From NCBI GenBank assembly GCA_029007575.1, contig JAQXIB010000042.1, forward strand, positions 1 through 12,029: a DNA stretch of 12,029 bases, written 5' to 3'. Below the pieces are notes generated by a model. That model ran no database searches, was not told where the DNA came from, and was given only the letters and a program-made list of their open reading frames with translations. Position numbers and translations under genes: made by a program. Shown here in pieces: positions 7,333 to 12,029 of the stretch (its first letter is position 1; each line of letters begins with the position of its first letter). The DNA comes from Clostridiales bacterium (lineage in GTDB: Bacteria > Bacillota > Clostridia > Oscillospirales > Ruminococcaceae).

Positions 7333-7337
7333 CTGTT

Positions 7338-8333
7338 ATGCCCCCTGTCCATCAACCTCTTGGGTCGGATTCAACGGCACCCGATCGAAAATTATTACAG
7401 AATATTCGCTATCTGGTCGTAACGGTAATCCTCGCCCTGCTGTTGGGTACGGTTTTGTATCAGCTTGCCAGAGCCTTGTTCTTTCGCTTCAACCAAGCGA
7501 TACAGCAATTGACTTCCATTCCGCTTCTTCCTACCTTGACGCAGTTATCCTCCGGACTTGTCAGCATCGTCGGTTTCGGCGTGCCTCTGCTTGCACTGTA
7601 TCTGATGTTAAAAAACACTTTTTCTTTCCGCTCATTGATACATCGCTCCAATGAGGCAGAACTGCTCCATGCGATTGCCATTGCTCTTGGCGTACTGGCG
7701 ATCGGGACGCTGCTCACCGATATCAGCAGCGATTTTTTAGGCTTGTTTCAAATAAAACTGCTGAAATCGGATATTCTGATTCCGGACGGATTTTTGCCAC
7801 TGCTCTTGTTTTTGTGCAACTACATCCTGATCACGCCGATCTTAGAGGAGCTTTTGTTTCGCGGCATCATTCTGCAACTGTTCCGCAGGTTTGGTGATCT
7901 GTTTGCGCTGGTGATATCCACCCTCTTTTATGTGATGACGGAGGAAACTTATACCAGCTTTATTCCCACTTTTCTATTCGGCATCGTAGCCGGATATTTC
8001 GTGCTGCACTCCCGCTCCATTTTTACCGGCATGTTGATGCATACTTTTTACAATCTTGTAATCGTTATCCTCTCTATCTTCACCTCTGCGCTGGAGCCAA
8101 ACGCTGCAATGACCACTCAAATCACCCTGTTTTTGATCCTGATTGCTGCCTTTGTGGTTGCTGTCATTCGGTTTCTCTGCAAGGGAAAGGAGCCGTTTTC
8201 CATTGCCGAGAACGCAGCAGGTTCGACTTTGACCTTATCTGCCCGATTCAAAGCAGCACTTTGCAATCCGGCGTTTATCCTTTTTGCGTTGGTGTTTCTC
8301 TATCGTTTATTACAATTGGTTCAAATTTTATGA
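7338..8333 (+). CDS. CPBP/CAAX-type intramembrane protease homologue, motif 2 altered
   Basis: A 331-residue polytopic membrane protein with about eight hydrophobic segments (~22-48, 64-91, 109-127, 152-168, 186-200, 209-223, 228-250, 261-281, plus a C-terminal one at 311-330). Motif 1 of the CPBP family is intact: EELLFRG (170-176, E170/E171/R175). Motif 3 is intact: HTFYN (235-239, HxxxN). Motif 2, usually FxxxH, reads FYVMT (197-201), with threonine where a metal-binding or catalytic histidine is expected. It may therefore be catalytically changed, inactive, or a scaffold. The reading frame extends upstream to 7083 within the previous gene. The ATG at 7338 is chosen because AAAGGTG at 7322-7328 lies nine bases before it and the upstream part looks like an out-of-frame copy of the neighbour. 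CPBP proteins process prenylated or leader peptides or act in bacteriocin immunity; no such peptide gene is seen here. Confidence 0.85.
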   Translation: MPPVHQPLGSDSTAPDRKLLQNIRYLVVTVILALLLGTVLYQLARALFFRFNQAIQQLTSIPLLPTLTQLSSGLVSIVGFGVPLLALYLMLKNTFSFRSLIHRSNEAELLHAIAIALGVLAIGTLLTDISSDFLGLFQIKLLKSDILIPDGFLPLLLFLCNYILITPILEELLFRGIILQLFRRFGDLFALVISTLFYVMTEETYTSFIPTFLFGIVAGYFVLHSRSIFTGMLMHTFYNLVIVILSIFTSALEPNAAMTTQITLFLILIAAFVVAVIRFLCKGKEPFSIAENAAGSTLTLSARFKAALCNPAFILFALVFLYRLLQLVQIL

Positions 8334-8337
8334 TTCT

Positions 8338-8382
8338 TTTTCCGCCGTTATTTGATGTATGGGTGGAAAAATCGGGAGGTGA
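8338..8382 (+). promoter_or_regulatory. Strong ribosome site of tadA preceded by a hairpin
   Basis: GGGAGGTGA (8374-8382) lies eight bases before the tadA ATG. Just upstream, TTTTCCGCC (8338-8346) can pair with GGTGGAAAA (8362-8370), nine pairs with one G-U, ending three bases before the ribosome site. No terminator or promoter is evident in the 57-base gap, so tadA may be read through from the CPBP gene. Confidence 0.4.
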
Positions 8383-8390
8383 CGTAATCC

Positions 8391-8852
8391 ATGGCTGTAT
8401 GGGAAGATGAGCTTTATATGAAAGAGGCGTTAAAATGGGCAAAAAAAGCCGCCGAACTGGGTGAAGTTCCGGTCGGCGCCGTGATTGTCCGGGATAATGA
8501 GATCATTTCCGCCGCCTGCAATCGGCGGGAGGTCGACCATGCCGCCACTGCCCACGCGGAACTGCTTGCCATTGAGGAAGCGTGCCGAAAGCTGGGCGGC
8601 TGGCGGCTGCAAAACTGCACCCTCTATGTCACTTTGGAGCCTTGTCCGATGTGCGCCGGCGCCATCATCAACGCGCGGATCAAACGGGTCGTTTACGGCG
8701 CCAAAGACAGCAAAGCGGGTGCCTGCGGGTCAATCGCCAATCTGTTTGAGATGGATTTCAACCACCGCCCAATTCTAAAAAGCGGCATCTTGGAGCAAGA
8801 ATCTGCCGCTTTACTATCCGAGTTTTTCCAAAACCTCCGAAAAACGGAATGA
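8391..8852 (+). CDS. tadA: tRNA-specific adenosine deaminase TadA
   Basis: A 153-residue cytoplasmic zinc enzyme that converts adenosine 34 to inosine in the anticodon of tRNA-Arg(ACG), letting one tRNA read CGU, CGC and CGA. Zinc ligands and the proton-shuttling glutamate are present: H55 and E57 in TAHAELLAIEEAC, and C85 and C88 in LEPCPMCAGA. The substrate-contacting segment GEVPVGAVIV (24-33) and the C-terminal helix SEFFQNLR also fit TadA rather than a general cytidine or guanine deaminase. Length is normal. It is the last gene before a strong terminator and may be co-transcribed with the two protease-fold genes, without an obvious functional link. A small-cytoplasmic/SRP RNA gene or dnaX, which I recall as possible neighbours in Firmicutes, is not present downstream. 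Confidence 0.95.
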   Translation: MAVWEDELYMKEALKWAKKAAELGEVPVGAVIVRDNEIISAACNRREVDHAATAHAELLAIEEACRKLGGWRLQNCTLYVTLEPCPMCAGAIINARIKRVVYGAKDSKAGACGSIANLFEMDFNHRPILKSGILEQESAALLSEFFQNLRKTE

Positions 8853-8874
8853 TAGCTTTTCCCTCAACTCTAAT

Positions 8875-8923
8875 GCAGCACCCCCTGCTTTCAGCAAGTG
8901 AAAGCAGGGGGTGCTGTTGTTTT
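8875..8923 (+). terminator. Strong hairpin terminator between convergent genes
   Basis: An 18-base-pair GC-rich stem (arms at 8875-8892 and 8900-8917; one terminal G-T pair) encloses the seven-base loop agcaagt and is followed by TTGTTTTA. It lies 23 bases after tadA. The convergent XRE gene ends at 8938, but there is no T-run on the minus-strand side, so termination from that direction should be weaker. Confidence 0.9.
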
Positions 8924-8937
8924 ACGGTAACATGCCC

Positions 8938-9153
8938 TTATTCCGGCAGTTGGAAATCGCTTTCATCAAAGATAAAAACATCTTCGATGTAAAGATTAAA
9001 CACCTCCGAGATTTTATAGGCGAGCAACACCGAAGGGTTGTAGTCCCCTTTTTCCAATGAGATCACCGTTCTGGAGGTGATCCCCAGTAAGTCGGCAAGC
9101 TGCTGCTGTGTAATGTTGTTTTCCTTGCGAAGCTCTTTTACGCGATTGGTCAT
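8938..9153 (-). CDS. Short XRE-family helix-turn-helix regulator
   Basis: A 71-residue DNA-binding protein that is essentially one Cro/CI helix-turn-helix domain: MTNRVKELRKENNITQQQLA (1-20), the turn and recognition helix around LLGITSRTVISLEKGDY (22-38), PSVLLAYKISEVF (40-52), then the IEDVFIF end typical of the small YozG/YgzD-like regulators. A GTG three codons upstream (9160-9162) is in frame, but its bases belong to the sequence GAGGTG that serves as ribosome site for the ATG at 9153, so the shorter form is chosen. It has a strong promoter of its own and is divergent from feoA. Small regulators of this group are often paired with a membrane protein; none is present here. Control of itself or of feoAB is possible but is inference from position. 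Confidence 0.88.
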   Translation of the reverse strand: MTNRVKELRKENNITQQQLADLLGITSRTVISLEKGDYNPSVLLAYKISEVFNLYIEDVFIFDESDFQLPE

Positions 9154-9159
9154 TGTTTT

Positions 9160-9165
9160 CACCTC
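9160..9165 (-). promoter_or_regulatory. Ribosome site that sets the XRE start at 9153
   Basis: On the minus strand GAGGTG is followed by AAAACA and then ATG. The GTG inside this site could be read as an in-frame start but would then lack a ribosome site of its own. Confidence 0.7.
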
Positions 9166-9197
9166 ACTTATGAATTTTATTTCATTAACTTAACTTC

Positions 9198-9226
9198 ATG
9201 GTATCACAAGAAGAAAGGATTGTCAA
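9198..9226 (-). promoter_or_regulatory. Strong sigma-A promoter of the XRE gene
   Basis: On the minus strand a perfect TTGACA (9226-9221) is followed after 17 bases by TACCAT (9203-9198), preceded by TGA as in an extended -10. Transcription would start near 9191. The stretch CATTAACTTAACTTCATG (9183-9200), with TTAACT repeated in tandem, covers the -10 and start site and is a candidate operator for autorepression. No clear Fur or DtxR/MntR consensus is recognised. Confidence 0.7.
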
Positions 9227-9311
9227 GTCTGCATTAAAAAAAGTCACCAAATCACTCAGACCGTCATAATCTAGTAAGGGAGTAAAACAATTTCCCGCAA
9301 ATGATGAATAC

Positions 9312-9317
9312 AAGGAG
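9312..9317 (+). promoter_or_regulatory. Ribosome site that sets the feoA start at 9328
   Basis: AAGGAG lies ten bases before the ATG at 9328. The earlier in-frame ATGs at 9301 and 9304 lie upstream of this site and have only a poor match before them. Confidence 0.75.
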
Positions 9318-9327
9318 ATATCAGAAT

Positions 9328-9561
9328 ATGTGTGAAGATAAAATCCCGTTAAATAAGATACAGGAGGGCGAGTCTGCAGTCGTTAAAGAGTTGACCTCGA
9401 CCGGCAGTATGCGCCGCCGATTATTAGACATCGGCTTGGTGGAGGGCACTAATATTGAATGCCTGCAAAAAAGTCCTGCCGGAGATCCGGTGGCTTATCT
9501 GATTCGAGGCGCGGTTATTGCACTGCGGTCTGAGGATTCGGCAGCCGTACTGGTCGGCTGA
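9328..9561 (+). CDS. feoA: FeoA, ferrous iron transport accessory protein
   Basis: A 77-residue cytoplasmic protein with the small SH3-like beta-barrel fold of FeoA, which works with FeoB in Fe(II) uptake, probably by binding its cytoplasmic domain. Family marks: PLNKIQEGESAVVKEL (7-22), RRRLLDIGLVEGTNIECL (29-46) and the end DPVAYLIRGAVIALR (53-67). The ATG at 9328 is preferred on ribosome-site grounds over 9301, which would add nine residues that do not look like FeoA. Only one FeoA is encoded before feoB, whereas some Clostridia have two. A promoter is not obvious: CATAAT at 9265-9270 could be a -10, but nothing at the right distance resembles a -35. It is divergent from the XRE regulator. 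Confidence 0.92.
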   Translation: MCEDKIPLNKIQEGESAVVKELTSTGSMRRRLLDIGLVEGTNIECLQKSPAGDPVAYLIRGAVIALRSEDSAAVLVG

Positions 9562-9580
9562 GTGATACTTAAAGATTTCT

Positions 9581-9654
9581 GCCTGTACATATGGATGACT
9601 GCTTGCTGCCGTTTGTGTCGCGTCATGCGGTCATCCATATGCTGTCAAACAGGC
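9581..9654 (+). repeat. Strong hairpin between feoA and feoB
   Basis: CATATGGATGAC (9588-9599) pairs perfectly with GTCATCCATATG (9630-9641). The pairing continues inward with T-G, G-C and C-G, and outward, across a small internal loop, with GCCTGT (9581-9586) and ACAGGC (9649-9654). No T-run follows, so it is not a standard terminator. It could be an RNA processing or stability element that sets the FeoA to FeoB ratio, a protein-binding site, or a remnant of a small inverted-repeat element. The whole 145-base gap holds no gene. Confidence 0.6.
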
Positions 9655-9706
9655 ACTATATCCGCCTGAAAAGGATTTCGGGCAAAATCGAAAGGAGTGA
9701 CAGAAA

Positions 9707-11887
9707 ATGGGCTTGACCGCTCATTCTACCGGCAGCAATGCCGCTGACACCGGATTGGTGATTCAAAAAAAATCCGACACGGATAAAGTGATCGCGCTGG
9801 CAGGCAACCCCAACGTAGGAAAAAGCACGGTGTTTAACGAACTCACCGGCATGAATCAGCATACGGGAAACTGGCCCGGTAAAACAGTGACCAATGCGCA
9901 AGGACACTGTGAACACAACCAAAAGGGATACGTTCTGGTTGACATTCCCGGCACATACTCTCTGCTGGCGCATTCCGCCGAAGAGGAAGTGGCACGCGAT
10001 TTTATCTGCTTTGGGGAGCCGGATGCAACCGTTGTGGTCTGTGATGCCACCTGTTTGGAGCGCAACCTCAATTTAGTCCTGCAAACCATTGAAATCACAC
10101 CAAACGTGATCGTTTGTGTCAATCTGATGGATGAGGCAAAGAAAAAGCATATTAAAATCAACTTTGAGCAGTTGTCCGAAAATTTAGGCGTTCCGGTCGT
10201 CGGCACCAGTGCAAGAAGCCGCAAAGGGCTTGACGCACTGATGGATGCGGTAGAACAGGTTGCTGACGGGAGTGAAAAGCTCCATCCGCCCACCATTCGG
10301 TATCTAAAGCCCATCGAGGAAGCAATTGCCGCAATATCCGAGACACTCACCGAAATCGACTGCAAAAAGCTAAGCAAGCGCTTTATCGCGCTGAAATTAT
10401 TAGAGCAAGATGATGCTTTGATACATACTTTATCCGCATACCTCGGAGAGAATCCGTTTGATCATTCCTCGATTGCGTCAGCCGTTGATTCCTCCCGCAA
10501 AAATCTGGAGCAAAACGGCATCTCGCTGGAGCGACTGACCGACATTATCGTTTCCTGCATCGTCCTGCGGGCAGAGGAGGTGTGCAGTGATGCGATTGCC
10601 TTTGAAAAATGCAACTATAATGCCCGCGATCGCAAAATAGACAAACTGCTGACCGGCAAATGGACCGGATTCCCGATCATGCTGCTTCTGCTTGCCGTCA
10701 TCTTTTGGATCACCATCACCGGCGCCAATTATCCTTCTCAATTGCTCTCCGACGGTCTGTTCTGGATCGAAGACCGATTGACCGAGTTTTGTCACTACAT
10801 CGGCATGCCTTCCTGGCTGCACGGTGCATTGGTACTAGGCATCTATCGGGTGCTTGCGTGGGTGATTTCGGTGATGCTGCCGCCGATGGCAATTTTCTTC
10901 CCGCTTTTCACCTTGCTGGAGGATTTGGGCTATCTGCCGCGTGTTGCTTTCAACCTGGACAAATATTTTAAAAAAGCAAACGCCTGCGGCAAACAGGCGT
11001 TAACAATGTGCATGGGATTCGGGTGCAATGCGGCGGGCGTCGTCGGATGCCGGATCATCGATTCCCCCAGGGAACGGCTGATTGCTACCATAACTAACAA
11101 TTTCGTCCCCTGCAACGGCAGATTCCCTACCCTGATTGCAATTATTACCATGTTCTTTACCTTTGGCGGCATGACTTCCGGCGACACCGGCAGTCTGCCC
11201 GAGGCGCTGCAATCCGCCTTGTCTACCCTTATCTTGACCGGTGTGATCGTATTGGGCATACTGATGACTTTCTGGATCTCCCGCTTGCTGTCTAAGACTA
11301 TTTTAAAAGGCGTTCCATCCTCTTTTACCATGGAATTGCCGCCCTATCGCCGCCCTCAAATCGGGAAAGTCATCCTGCGCTCCGTCTTTGACCGTACCCT
11401 GTTCGTGCTTGGCAGAGCAGTAGCGGTGGCTGCTCCCGCCGGGTTGCTGATTTGGCTGCTGGCAAATATCCACATCGGAGAGGCATCGCTGCTGGCACAC
11501 TGCTCCGGTTTTCTCGACCCGTTCGCTCGGCTCATCGGATTAGACGGCGTCATTTTAATGGCATTTATTCTCGGCTTTCCCGCTAATGAGATCGTCATTC
11601 CCATCATGATTATGGCATATATGGCGCAGGGCAGTCTGACTGATTATCAAAATCTGACACAGTTAAAAACACTGCTTCTGGACAACGGCTGGACGCCGGT
11701 TACCGCGATCTGCACCATGCTGTTTTCGTTGATGCACTGGCCCTGCTCCACTACCTGCATGACCATCAAAAAGGAAACCCAAAGCATGAAATGGACTTTC
11801 ATTTCATTTGTTCTCCCCACTGTCATCGGACTGATTGTGTGCTTTTGCGTCGCCAACATCTGCCGTATTTTCGGGTTGGCAGTGTAA
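9707..11887 (+). CDS. feoB: FeoB, ferrous iron transporter with GTPase domain
   Basis: A 726-residue inner-membrane Fe(II) transporter with a cytoplasmic N-terminal G domain. G motifs: G1 GNPNVGKST (33-41), G2 threonine T60 in PGKTV, G3 DIPGTY (79-84), G4 NLMD (139-142) and G5 in GTSARS (166-171), followed by a helical regulatory domain (~200-300). The membrane part starts near residue 320. It includes the first pore motif GFGCNAAGVVGCR (C440) with NNFVPCNGRFP (C469), and the second gate GFPANE (623-628). It ends in several membrane helices and MHWPCSTTC. A 25-residue polar leader precedes the G domain; GGAGTGA at 9694-9700 supports this long start. Uptake is inward and depends on GTP hydrolysis. 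No FeoC or FeoB-associated cysteine-rich membrane protein follows on the same strand. Confidence 0.96.
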   Translation: MGLTAHSTGSNAADTGLVIQKKSDTDKVIALAGNPNVGKSTVFNELTGMNQHTGNWPGKTVTNAQGHCEHNQKGYVLVDIPGTYSLLAHSAEEEVARDFICFGEPDATVVVCDATCLERNLNLVLQTIEITPNVIVCVNLMDEAKKKHIKINFEQLSENLGVPVVGTSARSRKGLDALMDAVEQVADGSEKLHPPTIRYLKPIEEAIAAISETLTEIDCKKLSKRFIALKLLEQDDALIHTLSAYLGENPFDHSSIASAVDSSRKNLEQNGISLERLTDIIVSCIVLRAEEVCSDAIAFEKCNYNARDRKIDKLLTGKWTGFPIMLLLLAVIFWITITGANYPSQLLSDGLFWIEDRLTEFCHYIGMPSWLHGALVLGIYRVLAWVISVMLPPMAIFFPLFTLLEDLGYLPRVAFNLDKYFKKANACGKQALTMCMGFGCNAAGVVGCRIIDSPRERLIATITNNFVPCNGRFPTLIAIITMFFTFGGMTSGDTGSLPEALQSALSTLILTGVIVLGILMTFWISRLLSKTILKGVPSSFTMELPPYRRPQIGKVILRSVFDRTLFVLGRAVAVAAPAGLLIWLLANIHIGEASLLAHCSGFLDPFARLIGLDGVILMAFILGFPANEIVIPIMIMAYMAQGSLTDYQNLTQLKTLLLDNGWTPVTAICTMLFSLMHWPCSTTCMTIKKETQSMKWTFISFVLPTVIGLIVCFCVANICRIFGLAV

Positions 11888-11896
11888 AACAGGTCG

Positions 11897-12028
11897 TTAT
11901 CTTCGCCGCGGGCAAGGCAAAGCACATTCTCCGCATCTTTCCAAGCACTTATCATCATTGCAACAGAACCAATAATTGCATTCATCACAACAGCATTCGA
12001 TCTGCTCGCCGTTTTCCCAAAAATGCGA
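11897..12028 (-). CDS. C-terminal end of a cysteine-rich protein, start outside window
   Basis: On the minus strand an open frame enters from the right edge and ends at TAA (11899-11897), giving 43 codons. The translation contains WENGEQIECCCDECNYWFCC followed by NDDKCLERCGECALPC and a basic end PRRR. Ten of 43 residues are cysteine, spaced CCC-x2-C-x4-CC-x4-C-x3-C-x2-C-x3-C, far from random and suggestive of a zinc or iron-sulfur binding knot. There is no start codon in the visible part, so the gene begins beyond 12029. It converges on feoB, with nine bases between the stop codons and no terminator visible. I do not recognise the family. The iron-transport neighbour makes a metal-linked role tempting but unproven, and the cysteine density could also occur in a phage- or plasmid-type DNA-binding protein. 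Confidence 0.6.
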   Translation of the reverse strand, partial: SHFWENGEQIECCCDECNYWFCCNDDKCLERCGECALPCPRRR

Positions 12029-12029
12029 A

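Noticed and set aside
7083..7337. Extension of the CPBP frame 85 codons upstream into the previous gene
   Set aside because: A good ribosome site precedes ATG 7338, and the upstream residues are an out-of-frame reading of the papain-fold gene.
8853..8937. SRP/small cytoplasmic RNA gene downstream of tadA
   Set aside because: The 85-base gap is filled by a simple terminator hairpin and lacks the conserved GGTGCTG/GGAAGC-type tetraloop region.
9231..9327. Fur box or DtxR/MntR operator upstream of feoA
   Set aside because: No 7-1-7 TGATAAT-type or TTAGG-type inverted repeat is seen; only AT-rich sequence with tandem TTAACT nearby.
9581..9660. feoA-feoB hairpin as a Rho-independent terminator
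   Set aside because: The stem is strong but no T-run follows; the next bases are actatatccg.
1..12029. CRISPR array, tRNA, rRNA, transposase or integrase
   Set aside because: No regularly spaced repeats, cloverleaf or CCA-end pattern, or recombinase-type protein was found on either strand.

Overview
The window reads as a chromosomal segment of an anaerobic, low-to-moderate GC Firmicute of the class Clostridia, most likely an Oscillospirales/Ruminococcaceae-type organism. This rests on gene content (a Gld-type ABC cluster with a DUF4340 protein, a clostridial FeoA/FeoB pair, a short XRE regulator), strong GGAGG-type ribosome sites and sigma-A-like promoters. The lineage is inference; there is no rRNA or marker gene to fix it. 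No mobile element, CRISPR array, tRNA or rRNA is visible.

Layout. Bases 1-480 hold no convincing gene. They carry clustered inverted and direct repeats that look like a dispersed intergenic repeat, and a possible leftward promoter at the very edge. Bases 602-1090 encode a YbaK/EbsC-type aminoacyl-tRNA deacylase with its own extended -10 promoter and terminator. Bases 1462-6534 form a four-gene unit: GldA-like ATPase, ABC-2 permease, GldG-like anchored protein and DUF4340 anchored protein, closed by a terminator at 6554-6602. The first two genes overlap by one base (TAATG) and the last two are one base apart. Together they look like an ABC-2 exporter or envelope-remodelling machine with two large extracytoplasmic accessory proteins; the substrate is unknown. 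The ATPase carries a very acidic C-terminal tail of about 66 residues.

Bases 6745-8852 carry a permuted papain-fold (YiiX/NlpC-like) protein, a CPBP/CAAX-type membrane protein lacking the usual motif-2 histidine, and tRNA adenosine deaminase TadA, closed by a strong hairpin terminator at 8875-8923. Bases 8938-9153 encode a 71-residue XRE regulator on the minus strand. Divergent from it are feoA (9328-9561) and feoB (9707-11887), the ferrous iron uptake system, separated by 145 bases containing a strong hairpin. At the right edge the last 43 codons of a cysteine-rich minus-strand gene converge on feoB; its start lies outside the window.

The least ordinary points are the acidic-tailed Gld-type ATPase, the CPBP protein with an altered catalytic motif beside a second protease-fold protein, the feoA-feoB hairpin, and the truncated cysteine-rich gene. 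None of these proves a new system. The Gld/DUF4340 cluster is the best candidate for one whose role in non-gliding Firmicutes is undescribed.
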